64,000 nucleotides of DNA, from the NCBI RefSeq assembly GCF_003148385.1, contig NZ_CP029463.1, positions 124,001-188,000 on the forward strand, in the 5' to 3' direction. Positions within the stretch are counted from its first letter, which is position 1. Each line of letters starts with the position of its first letter. The notes beneath the pieces were generated by a model. It ran no database searches. It had not been told where the DNA came from and worked only from the letters and a program-made list of their open reading frames with translations. Below are positions 9,404 to 18,518 of the stretch, one piece after another. A program made the position numbers and the translations under genes. This DNA is from Flavobacterium sediminis. Lineage in GTDB: Bacteria; Bacteroidota; Bacteroidia; Flavobacteriales; Flavobacteriaceae.

Positions 9404-11125
9404 ATGAAACAACTATATTTTTTCTCGACTCTCTTTTTATTGACCTCATCGGTTTATGCACAAGTTGTTTTTAAACCCAGAGCTACTCAGCTTGAATATT
9501 TGGAATTTCACAATGATGAAATAATTGTATTAAAAACACCTCAAGCTAACCTTCAAACATTTACCAGCAAACTTCCCTACCCTATTATCTTTGTACACGG
9601 ATTAAATTCCAGCTCAGATACTTGGAATACTTCTACCAATTATTTTGACAACCAGTACAATTTTACTTTTGGTGGCCGACTGGATTATTGTCTCAATGCA
9701 GATTCAAATAATGTACTTGCCAATACCGATTTCTACCCTGTTGCAAATGCTGATATTGCCGCATTTTCTACAAACTTTCAAAACGGAGATTATTATTACG
9801 TCAACTTTAATCTAAATCCTGACGGCACAATTGATACTAATGTATTGAGTAACCAGGCCGCCGTTACCAAACAAGGAGCAGCCATGAAAGATGCCGTACA
9901 GCGTGTTTTACAAATAACCGGAAAAGACAAAGTTATTCTGGTAGGTCACAGCATGGGAGGTTTGGCTTCCAGAGAATATCTTCAGAATACAAACAACTGG
10001 CAGGCTGACAACCTGCACCACGTAGCCAAATTGCTGACTTTAGGAACACCACACGGCGGAAGTAATGCCAGCGATAATCCTCTAGCCTTCTTTACCAGTG
10101 TTAATGTTCGTTCAGAAGCTATCCGGGATCTTAAAGAAACCTACTATTACAGCGGTGAGCCTAGCGTTTATTTATTCGGAGGAACAGAAATACAGAACAG
10201 CAGTAGCATGAATGATAATTCTTATTCTCCTGATTTTTATAATGTTGATATTAATTGCAATGGTGTCACAGGAGAAAGTATTATAGGGTTGAATCAAAAA
10301 GTCCTGGATAATTATATTGACTTTTCTTGTGTTATCGGTAGAATTACAGGAGGAACAACTGATGGTGTCGTAGCAGAGCCTTCTTCACTTTTAAATACAT
10401 ACATAACAGGTCTGCTTTATCCTGCTAAGTATTTTTACTTTAACTCTTCTTTTGATTTTATTGAAAATCACACCGAACTTCCCGGTAAATATTACCAGAT
10501 CCTTCAAGGTTTAGACGAACCCAATTATAAAGAGTTAGCTTACGGTATTTCAACAAATCAAAATTACATTGGTTTTACCACCGTTCAGGCTAATTCCGGT
10601 ACTTCAGACATCGATTATTTTAAGTTTACCGTTTCTGATAATGTCAATGCTACAGTAGATATGAGTTCTATTGTTACGAGTAATATGAATGCCGCATTTT
10701 TAGATGCCAACGGAAATTTAATCGGTTCTGCCCATAATAACAGCGGAAGTACATTAAACTTTACTGAAACATTAAGTCCCGGCAATTACTTTTTAAGAAT
10801 AACCAGTGTAAGTCCTAGTACCTCTAACTACCAAACTCCTTATCAGTTTGCTATTACAACGGTATTGGATAACAAAACATTTAACACTACAGTAAACAGC
10901 ATTCAAGTATATCCTAATCCCACAACAGATCTTTTAACTATTTACGGAACAAGTATTGATGCGATTATGATATATGACATTTCAGGAAAAAATGTATACC
11001 ATATTGAATTTACAGACAAAACACCTAAACAAACTATTGATGTTTCTTCATTAAAAAAAGGAATATACTTTCTGACCCTTGAACAAAAAGGTCAAAAATC
11101 AGTTTTTAAAATTTTAAAAGAATAG
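9404..11125 (+). CDS. Secreted lipase-like alpha/beta hydrolase with T9SS type A sorting domain
   Basis: A 573-aa exported protein. Signal peptide 1-19 (ending SSVYAQ). The hydrolase domain (about 50-360) begins with the oxyanion-type PIIFVHGLNSSSDTW and has the nucleophile elbow GHS183MGG, as in PGAP1-like and lipase families. A pre-peptidase-type beta domain (about 390-485, DIDYFKFTVSDN to GNYFLRITSVS) follows. The last about 75 residues (VYPNPTTDLLTI to YFLTLEQKGQKSVFKILKE) are a T9SS type A C-terminal domain, which directs secretion across the outer membrane with cleavage. Probably an extracellular esterase; the substrate is unknown. Confidence 0.88.
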   Translation: MKQLYFFSTLFLLTSSVYAQVVFKPRATQLEYLEFHNDEIIVLKTPQANLQTFTSKLPYPIIFVHGLNSSSDTWNTSTNYFDNQYNFTFGGRLDYCLNADSNNVLANTDFYPVANADIAAFSTNFQNGDYYYVNFNLNPDGTIDTNVLSNQAAVTKQGAAMKDAVQRVLQITGKDKVILVGHSMGGLASREYLQNTNNWQADNLHHVAKLLTLGTPHGGSNASDNPLAFFTSVNVRSEAIRDLKETYYYSGEPSVYLFGGTEIQNSSSMNDNSYSPDFYNVDINCNGVTGESIIGLNQKVLDNYIDFSCVIGRITGGTTDGVVAEPSSLLNTYITGLLYPAKYFYFNSSFDFIENHTELPGKYYQILQGLDEPNYKELAYGISTNQNYIGFTTVQANSGTSDIDYFKFTVSDNVNATVDMSSIVTSNMNAAFLDANGNLIGSAHNNSGSTLNFTETLSPGNYFLRITSVSPSTSNYQTPYQFAITTVLDNKTFNTTVNSIQVYPNPTTDLLTIYGTSIDAIMIYDISGKNVYHIEFTDKTPKQTIDVSSLKKGIYFLTLEQKGQKSVFKILKE

Positions 11126-11168
11126 GGCTAAATAAGATTATGCTATTACTTTTAACATAACTAAATAT

Positions 11169-11205
11169 ACCGGATTCTTTAAGCCCTAAAGAATCCGGTT
11201 TTTTA
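11169..11205. terminator. Bidirectional terminator
   Basis: A 13-bp stem (accggattcttta 11169-11181 with its complement 11187-11199) and T-runs on both strands between convergent genes ending at 11125 (+) and 11218 (-). Confidence 0.88.
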
Positions 11206-11217
11206 ATATATTTTATT

Positions 11218-12276
11218 CTAAAAGTATTTCTTCTTAAACCAGAAAGCCAGATTAACCAGAGCTATCAAAGCCGGAACCTCTACTAAAGGACCTATTACAC
11301 CGGCAAAAGCCTGACCGCTATTAATCCCGAAAACACCAATAGAAACTGCAATTGCTAATTCAAAATTATTTCCGGTTGCCGTAAATGCAATGGCTGTAGC
11401 CTTAGAATAATCGGCACCGAAATATTTCCCGATAAAAAAGCTCATCACAAACATCAAGGCAAAATAAATTACCAAAGGAATGGCAATTCGAACTACATCC
11501 ATCGGAATCTGAACGATCAATTCGCCTTTCAAACTAAACATCAAAACAATCGTAAACAATAATGCGATGAGCGTTATTGGCGATATAAACGGAACATATT
11601 TTTCCTGAAACCACTTTTCGCCTTTTAAACGAATCAAACCAAATCGGCTGATGATTCCCAAAGCAAACGGGATTCCTAAATAAATTCCGACACTTTCTGC
11701 AATCTGACCAATACTAATATTGACTTCAAACCCTTTATAACCAAAAACCGGAGGCAGCACTGTTATAAAAAAATAAGCATATACACTATACAAAAGCACT
11801 TGAAAAATACTGTTCAAAGCAATTAATCCGGCACCGTATTCCCGATTTCCCTCTGCCAGATCATTCCACACAACTACCATTGCAATACAACGCGCTAAAC
11901 CAATGAGAATAACTCCAATCATATATTCCGGATAACCTTTTAGAAATAAAATAGCGAGAAGAAACATCAAAACCGGACCTATAATCCAGTTCAGGATAAG
12001 GGAAGCACTCAATACTTTAGTATTTTTAAATACTTCACCCATTTTAGCGTAATTAACTTTTGCCAAAGGCGGATACATCATCAGGATCAATCCGATTGCT
12101 AAAGGAATATTCGTCGTTCCGCTTGAAAAAGAATTGATAAAACCACTACTTGAAGGAATAAAATACCCTATCCCGACTCCGACCAACATGGCTATAAAAA
12201 TCCATAACGTTAAATACCGGTCTAAAAAGCCTAATTTTTTTCTTTCTACAACAGGAGCACAATTTGTAACCGACAT
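11218..12276 (-). CDS. acr3: ACR3 family arsenite efflux transporter
   Basis: A 352-aa inner-membrane protein with about ten transmembrane segments, the size of ACR3 permeases. It exports arsenite, and in some members antimonite, using the proton motive force. The essential ACR3 cysteine is C130 in [14 protein letters not shown], within the fourth helix. It is the last gene of an arsenic operon running from 14324 down to 11218, one base after the arsenate reductase-like gene. The Cys-containing N-terminus ([12 protein letters not shown]) precedes the first helix at about residue 21. Confidence 0.95.
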   Translation of the reverse strand: MSVTNCAPVVERKKLGFLDRYLTLWIFIAMLVGVGIGYFIPSSSGFINSFSSGTTNIPLAIGLILMMYPPLAKVNYAKMGEVFKNTKVLSASLILNWIIGPVLMFLLAILFLKGYPEYMIGVILIGLARCIAMVVVWNDLAEGNREYGAGLIALNSIFQVLLYSVYAYFFITVLPPVFGYKGFEVNISIGQIAESVGIYLGIPFALGIISRFGLIRLKGEKWFQEKYVPFISPITLIALLFTIVLMFSLKGELIVQIPMDVVRIAIPLVIYFALMFVMSFFIGKYFGADYSKATAIAFTATGNNFELAIAVSIGVFGINSGQAFAGVIGPLVEVPALIALVNLAFWFKKKYF

Positions 12277-12277
12277 A

Positions 12278-12889
12278 TTATTTTTTTATTTGTGAGAAAA
12301 CATAATACATTTCAGAGGCAATTTCTAAACTTCGCTGTTCATATTTAGCGTTCATTAATTCCGTTCCGTCAAAAGCTTTCGGATCCTCGTAAGTAATAGG
12401 AATTCGCTTTTCTGCTCCTGCTATAAAAGGACAGCCACCATCAGCCTGAGAACAAGTCATAATAGCCGCAAAACCTTTTTCCGGATTAAACGTATCATCA
12501 TATTTTTTTGAAAACCCGATAACAGCCGCTTCACTACTATCGAATTTTACAGCATAAACCGGATTAGTACTCTCACTTAATTTTTCAATATTAAATCCTT
12601 GATGCGTTAAAGTTTCCACTATTTTAGAAAACATTGCTGTAGCTTCTGTCCCACCTGAATAAGAATAAACATTCGGAATTCCGAAATGAAAAGCCATAGT
12701 TTGTGCCCAGATTTGCCCTAAATGACTTCTACGTGAATTATGTGTACAGATAAAATTTAATCGGATCTCGTCTTTTGAATTGACTTTGTTCTGAATAAAA
12801 TCAATTAAAGATTGTAAGACCTCTTTTCGTTTGTTTGAAACAGAAATATCTGTTATTTTTTCAAGTGTTTGCAATAATTTTGAATACAT
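12278..12889 (-). CDS. Arsenate reductase-like low-molecular-weight protein tyrosine phosphatase
   Basis: A 203-aa cytosolic protein. The ATG at 12887-12889 ([11 protein letters not shown]) is chosen because the longer frame would overlap the upstream methyltransferase gene. The phosphatase loop CX5R is C48-THNSR-R54, and C-SQADGG-C lies downstream, giving the Cys residues used in thioredoxin-coupled arsenate reduction. The reaction would be arsenate to arsenite for export by the adjacent ACR3 pump. A helical N-terminal extension of about 40 residues is present before the phosphatase fold, as in other Bacteroidetes proteins annotated as protein-tyrosine-phosphatase in ars operons. Confidence 0.88.
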   Translation of the reverse strand: MYSKLLQTLEKITDISVSNKRKEVLQSLIDFIQNKVNSKDEIRLNFICTHNSRRSHLGQIWAQTMAFHFGIPNVYSYSGGTEATAMFSKIVETLTHQGFNIEKLSESTNPVYAVKFDSSEAAVIGFSKKYDDTFNPEKGFAAIMTCSQADGGCPFIAGAEKRIPITYEDPKAFDGTELMNAKYEQRSLEIASEMYYVFSQIKK

Positions 12890-12890
12890 A

Positions 12891-13508
12891 TTATTTCTTT
12901 TGGAAGGAACAAAAAATAAAATTTTGAATTGTATCAAACGGTGTTTGATGGTTCGTTGTAAAACAGTTTAGTTTCTGAAAATTGTTTTGAAAAAGAAGTC
13001 CTATTTTAGGTTCATCATATTGCGTAACGGTCAATCCACTGCATTTCAACGGACCATTGGCAGAAAAGGTTGCCAAAAATAAAAATCCGTCTTGTGTCAA
13101 GGCTTCGGAAGCTAAATCAACATATTTCTGAATATCATTGGTTTCCGTTAGAAAATGAAAACTTGCGCGATCATGCCAAACATCATAACGTTCTGTCGGT
13201 TGAAAATCTAACACATCTGAAACTATAAAATTTACATTTTTAGCTTTATCGCCTAATCTTGTCTTTAATCTTTCAATGGCTTTTTCAGAAATATCTAAAA
13301 CCGTCAGATCTTCGTAACCTAAAAGCAACAAATGATCTATCAAATAACTGTCACCGCCACCAATCTCGATTATTTTAGCTTTTTTATCAATACCATACCT
13401 TTCAAAAAGCTGTAAAGAAGTTTCAGGATTGGGTTGGTACCAACTCACTTCATTTACAGCCTTTGTAGCAAAAACATTTTCCCAATGTTCTTTCTTCGAA
13501 AGCTCCAT
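12891..13508 (-). CDS. Class I SAM-dependent methyltransferase in the ars operon
   Basis: A 205-aa Rossmann-fold methyltransferase. The SAM-binding motif I is KIIEIGGGDSYL (about residues 44-55) and the acidic end of strand 2 is VLDISEKAIERL. The N-terminus (HWENVFATKAVNEVSWYQPNP) is typical of a small family related to thiopurine/arsenic-linked methyltransferases. The C-terminus is rich in bulky residues and has two late Cys residues, but it lacks the length and CCC features of ArsM, so true arsenite methylation is not shown. It stops one base before the phosphatase start and begins right after DUF6428, so it is co-transcribed. Confidence 0.82.
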   Translation of the reverse strand: MELSKKEHWENVFATKAVNEVSWYQPNPETSLQLFERYGIDKKAKIIEIGGGDSYLIDHLLLLGYEDLTVLDISEKAIERLKTRLGDKAKNVNFIVSDVLDFQPTERYDVWHDRASFHFLTETNDIQKYVDLASEALTQDGFLFLATFSANGPLKCSGLTVTQYDEPKIGLLFQNNFQKLNCFTTNHQTPFDTIQNFIFCSFQKK

Positions 13509-13982
13509 TTAACAACAGCCGGAATTTGGTGTACAACAACTTGTTTTGGCTTCCAGGTCTTTTAAAGAAATTTTCATTTTTTCCGGTGGTATGCCACAAT
13601 GATCAGATGCTAAACAAGTAGTCTCTTTTTTAGTCAGTTTAAAGATTCCGTTTTCAAAAGCCAAACCAAATTTCCCGATGGTTTGTTCCATTTGATATTC
13701 CACTTCCAATTCCAGATCCTGCTCTTGGAACAAATTCTCAGAGGCTTTAATGATCTTAAACACCTTATCAGCCGTTAAACGATGTTCCAGATCGCCGGCA
13801 AACCAAACTTGAAACGTGATCAACTTTTCTTCACGAATGGTATTTCCGCAATCGATAAAATTCTTACTCAACAATCCCATTTCTGTAATATGAAAATGGT
13901 TCGGAACGAAAGTTCCGTCAGGTAACTGAATAGTAAATTCAGTTATCGTTTCTAAAGCTGTTCTAAATTCTGATAATTTCAT
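13509..13982 (-). CDS. DUF6428 family protein, Cys-rich tail
   Basis: A 157-aa protein matching the DUF6428 type found in flavobacterial ars operons. The N-terminal two thirds look like a compact alpha/beta domain (MKLSEFRTALETI to GKFGLAF). The C-terminus carries a CLASDHCG motif (about 126-133) and ends KTSCCTPNSGCC, so seven Cys residues lie in the last 35 positions. This can bind arsenite or another soft metal, suggesting a chaperone or sensor; that is inference. It lies 18 bp after arsR and directly abuts the methyltransferase gene. Confidence 0.8.
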   Translation of the reverse strand: MKLSEFRTALETITEFTIQLPDGTFVPNHFHITEMGLLSKNFIDCGNTIREEKLITFQVWFAGDLEHRLTADKVFKIIKASENLFQEQDLELEVEYQMEQTIGKFGLAFENGIFKLTKKETTCLASDHCGIPPEKMKISLKDLEAKTSCCTPNSGCC

Positions 13983-14000
13983 TTTTTATGTTTTTTAAAA

Positions 14001-14324
14001 TTAACAACATTTCTTTTGTAGTTTACTTGATATTTCACCAAAGTAATGCTGGATCTTCTGCATAGTTTCCAGATTCAAGCAATAGCAAATCGCTGTTCCC
14101 TCTATATTTCCCTGAATAACACCTGCATTCTTCAACTCTTTTAAATGCTGCGAAACCGTTGGCTGCGCCAATGGTAATTCGTTCACAATATCACCGCAAA
14201 TACAGCTATCTACACTCAATAAATACTGAATAATAGCAATACGCGCCGGATGCGACATGGCTTTGAATAAACCTGCTAAATCATTTTGTTCTTTGGTAAA
14301 AAAATCGGCTTTTGAAGCTCCCAT
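14001..14324 (-). CDS. arsR: ArsR/SmtB family arsenic-responsive repressor
   Basis: A 107-aa winged-helix repressor. The ATG at 14322-14324 (MGASKADFF) is preferred over a TTG seven codons upstream, which lies inside the palindromic operator. The metal-site cysteines are C41 and C43 in SVDSCICGDI, equivalent to the ELCVCD site of ArsR, and a further CC pair ends the protein. The recognition helix is AQPTVSQHLKEL. Arsenite binding should release it from DNA and derepress the five-gene operon. It heads the operon and is probably autoregulated through the palindrome at 14331-14362. Confidence 0.93.
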   Translation of the reverse strand: MGASKADFFTKEQNDLAGLFKAMSHPARIAIIQYLLSVDSCICGDIVNELPLAQPTVSQHLKELKNAGVIQGNIEGTAICYCLNLETMQKIQHYFGEISSKLQKKCC

Positions 14325-14330
14325 AGTTAA

Positions 14331-14362
14331 ATTATTATATTGCAATATTACGATATAATAAT
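14331..14362. promoter_or_regulatory. Candidate ArsR operator (32-bp palindrome)
   Basis: Perfect 10-bp arms ATTATTATAT and ATATAATAAT flank a 12-base centre that is itself partly symmetric (28 of 32 positions match the reverse complement). It begins 7 bp upstream of the arsR ATG. A near-consensus minus-strand -7 box TAATATTG (14343-14350) lies in the centre, so binding would block transcription. Confidence 0.7.
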
Positions 14363-14381
14363 TGAATAAAAAAATTTAGGC

Positions 14382-14415
14382 AAAAAAAAAATCCCGCATG
14401 AATCATGCGGGATTT
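14382..14415 (-). terminator. Terminator of rpsA
   Basis: An 11-bp stem atcccgcatga / tcatgcgggat (14391-14401, 14403-14413) followed on the minus strand by a run of nine T. It lies 22 bp after the rpsA stop. Confidence 0.9.
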
Positions 14416-14436
14416 AATTTATTAGAAAAGGAAAAA

Positions 14437-16200
14437 TTAGTTTCCTCCTTTTTCCATTTTAGCTTTTAATTCTGCTAAAGCATCGATATCACCTAAAGTT
14501 GATTTTTCAACTGTGTTAGATGAAGTTGACGCTGCAGCTTCTTTAACTACTTTTTCTTCTTCTTCACGGAAGATAGCAGTGTGAGACGCTACTACTCTTT
14601 TGAATTCTTTGTTGAACTCAATTACTTTGAAGTCAGCAGTTTCTCCTTTTTTCAATTTTTTACCATCTTCTTTTTCTAAGTGACGAGACGGAATGAAAGC
14701 AACTACATCATCACCGAAATCTACAGTAGCACCTTTGTCTACGATCTCAGCAATTGTTCCATTGTGAATAGTACCTACAGCGAAAGCTTCTTCGTGTTTA
14801 TCCCAAGGGTTTTCAGTAGTTTGTTTGTGACCTAAAGACAATTTACGTCCTTCAACATCCAACTCTAATACAACAACGTCTAATTTATCACCAACGTTAA
14901 CAAATTCAGACGGGTGTTTGATTTTCTTAGTCCAAGATAAGTCAGAAATATACACTAAACCATCAACACCTTCTTCTAATTCAACGAAGATACCGAAGTT
15001 AGTAAAGTTTCTAACAGTTCCTGTGTGACGAGAACCTACTGGGTATTTAGTAGTGATATCAGTCCAAGGATCCGGAGTTAATTGTTTGATACCTAATGAC
15101 ATTTTACGCTCATCCCTGTCTAAAGTTAAGATAACCGCTTCTACTTCATCACCGATCTTCATGAAATCCTGAGCTGATCTTAAGTGAGTAGACCAAGACA
15201 TTTCTGAAACGTGGATCAATCCTTCAACACCGTCAGCAACTTCAATGAAAGCACCGTAATCCGCTAAAACTACTACTTTACCTTTTACTTTATCTCCAAC
15301 TTGTAAGTTAGTATCTAAAGCATCCCACGGATGAGGGTGTAATTGTTTTAAACCTAATTGGATACGTGTTTTCTCATCATCAAAGTCTAAAATTACAACG
15401 TTTAATTTTTGATCTAATTCTAATACTTCGCTTGGGTGGTTGATACGAGACCAAGATAAGTCAGTGATGTGGATTAATCCGTCAACACCACCTAAGTCAA
15501 TGAACACACCATAAGAAGTGATGTTTTTCACAACTCCTTCTAATACTTGTCCTTTTTCTAATTGACCAATGATTTCTTTCTTTTGTTCTTCGATATCTGC
15601 CTCGATAAGCGCTTTGTGAGAAACCACAACGTTTTTGAATTCGTGGTTGATTTTAACCACTTTGAATTCCATAGTTTTGTTTACGTATTGATCGTAATCA
15701 CGGATTGGTTTAACATCAATTTGAGAACCTGGTAAGAATGCTTCGATTCCGAATACGTCAACGATCATACCACCTTTAGTTCTACATTTAACGAAACCGT
15801 TAACGATTTCACCAGTTTCATGAGCAGCGATAACTCTATCCCATGCTTTGATAGTTCTGGCTTTTCTGTGAGACAATACTAATTGCCCTGTTTTATCTTC
15901 ACGAACGTCGATTAAAACTTCTACTTTATCACCAACTTGTAAGTTAGGATTGTAACGAAATTCGTTTAAAGAAATAACACCTTCTGATTTAGCATTGATA
16001 TCAACGATTGCGTCTCTATCTGTAATTCTTACCACAACTCCTTCTACAACTTCTTGATCGTCAGTAGATACGAAAGTTTTTGCTACTAAATCTTCAAATT
16101 CCTGCAAGTTTTTCTCATCTACCGCATCAATACCTTCTGCGTAATTGTGCCAGTTAAAGTTTGCTAAAAACTCTTCTTGTGTTTTGTTAATTTCAGCCAT
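14437..16200 (-). CDS. rpsA: 30S ribosomal protein S1
   Basis: A 587-aa protein with six S1/OB-fold RNA-binding domains, at about residues 55-120, 140-205, 220-290, 305-375, 390-465 and 480-550. S1 helps mRNA binding on the 30S subunit, which matters in Bacteroidetes where Shine-Dalgarno sequences are rarely used. The ATG at 16198-16200 (MAEINKTQEEF) is the usual start; an upstream frame extension of 14 codons is not convincing. A promoter TTG-N18-TATCTTTG lies at 16324-16352, giving a leader of roughly 115 bases that could hold autogenous control. It is downstream of cmk, as in many bacteria, but has its own promoter. Confidence 0.97.
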   Translation of the reverse strand: MAEINKTQEEFLANFNWHNYAEGIDAVDEKNLQEFEDLVAKTFVSTDDQEVVEGVVVRITDRDAIVDINAKSEGVISLNEFRYNPNLQVGDKVEVLIDVREDKTGQLVLSHRKARTIKAWDRVIAAHETGEIVNGFVKCRTKGGMIVDVFGIEAFLPGSQIDVKPIRDYDQYVNKTMEFKVVKINHEFKNVVVSHKALIEADIEEQKKEIIGQLEKGQVLEGVVKNITSYGVFIDLGGVDGLIHITDLSWSRINHPSEVLELDQKLNVVILDFDDEKTRIQLGLKQLHPHPWDALDTNLQVGDKVKGKVVVLADYGAFIEVADGVEGLIHVSEMSWSTHLRSAQDFMKIGDEVEAVILTLDRDERKMSLGIKQLTPDPWTDITTKYPVGSRHTGTVRNFTNFGIFVELEEGVDGLVYISDLSWTKKIKHPSEFVNVGDKLDVVVLELDVEGRKLSLGHKQTTENPWDKHEEAFAVGTIHNGTIAEIVDKGATVDFGDDVVAFIPSRHLEKEDGKKLKKGETADFKVIEFNKEFKRVVASHTAIFREEEEKVVKEAAASTSSNTVEKSTLGDIDALAELKAKMEKGGN

Positions 16201-16323
16201 GCTGATTAAAAAAATTTGTATGCCGGGTTTTTTGAGTTTCAATTTGCAGATTAAACCACAACAGTGTTTTTTACATAATTACTTGATACCCAATCGGAAA
16301 CTCTACTCTGCCAAAAAGGTGTG

Positions 16324-16352
16324 CAAAGATAGTCATTTTTTCTGAAATCCAA
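16324..16352 (-). promoter_or_regulatory. Promoter of rpsA
   Basis: On the minus strand, TTG (16350-16352), 18 bp spacer, TATCTTTG (16324-16331). This fits the Bacteroidetes primary sigma consensus TTG / TAnnTTTG. Confidence 0.7.
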
Positions 16353-16401
16353 ATACTTATTTTTAAAAAAAAGTTTTATTACCGCTCTTATTCTAAACTT
16401 G

Positions 16402-17088
16402 TTAGCTTATTTTTTGTTTGACCAATTCCATAACTTTTGCAAACTGCTCTTCACGGGTCAGATCTGAATTATCGATCACAACAGCATCTTCAGCCTGTAC
16501 TAAAGGTGAATCTTCACGATGCGTATCAATATAATCCCGTTGTTCCACATTTTCCAATACTTCTTCATACGTTACCGTTTGTCCTTTTTCTAACAACTCT
16601 TTATACCTTCTCTCAGCTCTTGTCTCTGCCGATGCCGTCATGAAAATTTTTAACTCTGCTTCCGGAAATACAACCGTTCCTATATCTCTGCCATCCATTA
16701 CGATTCCTTTATCCTGCCCCATTTCCTGTTGTTGTTGTACTAATTTAGCACGTACTTCCGAAATTTCAGCTATACGGCTTACTTTTTGGGACACCTCCAG
16801 AGTTCTGATCTCTTTTTCAACATTTTCACCATTCAAATACATTTCAGCAAATCCCAAAGCGTCATTGAACTGGAAACGCAACTGAACTTTATTCAGGTTT
16901 TGAACGACCTGCTCTTTGTCTAAATACTCTTCAAAAACCCAATGGTTTTGCATGGCAAAATAGGTCACGGCTCTGTACATCGCTCCGGTATCTACATAAA
17001 CATATCCTAATTCTTTAGCTAACTGTTTGGCTAAGGTACTTTTTCCGGTCGACGAGAAGCCGTCGATTGCAATAATGATCTTTTTCAT
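16402..17088 (-). CDS. cmk: Cytidylate kinase
   Basis: A 228-aa cytosolic kinase converting CMP and dCMP to the diphosphates. The P-loop is GFSSTGKST (residues 10-18), followed by the CMP-binding DTGAMYRAVTY (about 37-48) and the VMDGRDIGTVVFP segment (about 132-145) that are diagnostic of Cmk. Length is normal. The gene lies upstream of rpsA and 15 bp downstream of tcdA, so it is likely the last gene of a tatD-tcdA-cmk transcript. Confidence 0.96.
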   Translation of the reverse strand: MKKIIIAIDGFSSTGKSTLAKQLAKELGYVYVDTGAMYRAVTYFAMQNHWVFEEYLDKEQVVQNLNKVQLRFQFNDALGFAEMYLNGENVEKEIRTLEVSQKVSRIAEISEVRAKLVQQQQEMGQDKGIVMDGRDIGTVVFPEAELKIFMTASAETRAERRYKELLEKGQTVTYEEVLENVEQRDYIDTHREDSPLVQAEDAVVIDNSDLTREEQFAKVMELVKQKIS

Positions 17089-17103
17089 ATCTGAATATAA
17101 AAG

Positions 17104-17841
17104 CTATTCGCTTTCTTTAACGTCTTTCTTTTTTAAAATATGCAGAATAACCGTTTGTGCTGCATGCAGTCCGAACAATCCCGGCATCCAGCTATTCGTT
17201 CCGTAAAACGACTTTTTAAAGTTGGTCCCGTCGGTCATTTTTACGCTATCGTAATCCGGTCGTTCATCTGAATACACTACTTTCACGCCACCGGAAATCC
17301 CTTCTTTCTTTAAGCGTTTGCGCACTTGTTTGGCTAACGGACAATAATCGGTTTTACTAATGTCGCGAACCTTTACCTTTTCTGCCAGAAACTTTCCGCC
17401 GGCTCCCATATTACTGATGATCTTTACTTTTTTTCTTTTGGCTGCCAGGATCAAATTCAACTTAGGTGTTAAGCTGTCAATACAATCCAGTACATAATCA
17501 AAATCCTGAGTAACCAATTCAAACGCTCTTTCCGGAGAAAGAAATTCCTGAACACGGGTTAAATTGAGTTCCGGATTGATATCCAGTAAACGATCACCCA
17601 CTACTTGTACCTTTGGTTTATCTACGGTAGAGTGCAATGCCGGTAATTGGCGGTTTATATTGGTAATATCAACCGTATCGCCATCTACAATAGTCATATT
17701 CCCTACTCCGGCGCGAGCTAAAAATTCTGCTGCAAAACTTCCTACTCCACCTAAACCTACTACCATTACATTTGCATTTGTCAATTTTGCCATCCCTTCC
17801 GGCTTAAACAATAATTCTGCGCGTTCTTGCCACTTTGCCAT
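17104..17841 (-). CDS. tcdA: tRNA threonylcarbamoyladenosine dehydratase
   Basis: A 245-aa ThiF/E1-like ATP-dependent enzyme that cyclises t6A37 of tRNA to ct6A. The nucleotide-binding motif is VVGLGGVGSFAAE (about 26-38), then the E1-type DxD..N..RQ element (VDGDTVDITNINRQLPAL). The Cys of SKTDYCPLAKQVRK is near residue 170. It precedes cmk on the same strand by 15 bp, and a TatD-like gene lies 23 bp upstream. Confidence 0.93.
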   Translation of the reverse strand: MAKWQERAELLFKPEGMAKLTNANVMVVGLGGVGSFAAEFLARAGVGNMTIVDGDTVDITNINRQLPALHSTVDKPKVQVVGDRLLDINPELNLTRVQEFLSPERAFELVTQDFDYVLDCIDSLTPKLNLILAAKRKKVKIISNMGAGGKFLAEKVKVRDISKTDYCPLAKQVRKRLKKEGISGGVKVVYSDERPDYDSVKMTDGTNFKKSFYGTNSWMPGLFGLHAAQTVILHILKKKDVKESE

Positions 17842-17864
17842 ACCTTATTCTATTGATTTATTTT

Positions 17865-18518
17865 TTATTTATTTCTTTTGAAAACCGCTTCAAAATTTTG
17901 TATCACTTGTTGCTGTAGTTGCTCTACTGTCAAATTTTTTACAGTTGCCGCTTTTTGGTAAACCTGAGCAATCCCCTCTTCAATAGTATCCGTCTCTAAA
18001 AAAAAACAATTTTCGGGCACAAATTTAAAAACCTTTTCTAAATCAGGATTACGCAACAGGTATTTTCCGAAAGAAAGATACAGTCCATTATCTAGTAAAC
18101 TTTTGGCGACCTGCTCATTTTTTGAGAAACCGTGAACGATCATCGGGTTCTGAATATCCATTTCTTTTTTAATAGCAATGAGTTCCTGATAAGCCGCTAC
18201 ACAATGTAAAATAATAGGCTTTGTTGTTTGCTGTACCAATTCTATCTGCTGTTGAAAGACTTCCGTTTGTAGCGATAACGGAATTTCAATTCGCTTATCT
18301 AAACCACATTCTCCCAATGCCAGACATTTTTCGTCTTTTAATTTCTCTTCTATTAGCTGCAGATCACTTGATAAGCGATCTTCCTTTATATACCACGGAT
18401 GAATTCCTATGGAATACTGAGGGATCTTCGCAGAAAACTCCCACGGGTATTGGTTAACCACTTCCAGAATTTCCGGATCAGCTGTGTACTGATGTGTATG
18501 TAGGTTAATGAACGGCAT
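17865..18518 (-). CDS. TatD family metal-dependent hydrolase
   Basis: A 217-aa TIM-barrel hydrolase of the amidohydrolase superfamily. Metal-binding residues visible: H7/H9 (NLHTH), E in LGECGLD, H in ILHC, H in MIVHGFS and D in FLETDT. TatD proteins are deoxyribonucleases or D-aminoacyl-tRNA deacylases; the substrate of this short form is not known. It is about 40 residues shorter than E. coli TatD, as in other Bacteroidetes. It overlaps the upstream DUF1684 gene by one base and is followed by tcdA. Confidence 0.88.
   Translation of the reverse strand: MPFINLHTHQYTADPEILEVVNQYPWEFSAKIPQYSIGIHPWYIKEDRLSSDLQLIEEKLKDEKCLALGECGLDKRIEIPLSLQTEVFQQQIELVQQTTKPIILHCVAAYQELIAIKKEMDIQNPMIVHGFSKNEQVAKSLLDNGLYLSFGKYLLRNPDLEKVFKFVPENCFFLETDTIEEGIAQVYQKAATVKNLTVEQLQQQVIQNFEAVFKRNK

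Noticed and set aside
12890..12937. Longer arsenate reductase-like protein overlapping the methyltransferase gene
   Set aside because: The extension overlaps the upstream gene and adds text unlike the family; the ATG at 12889 leaves a one-base gap.
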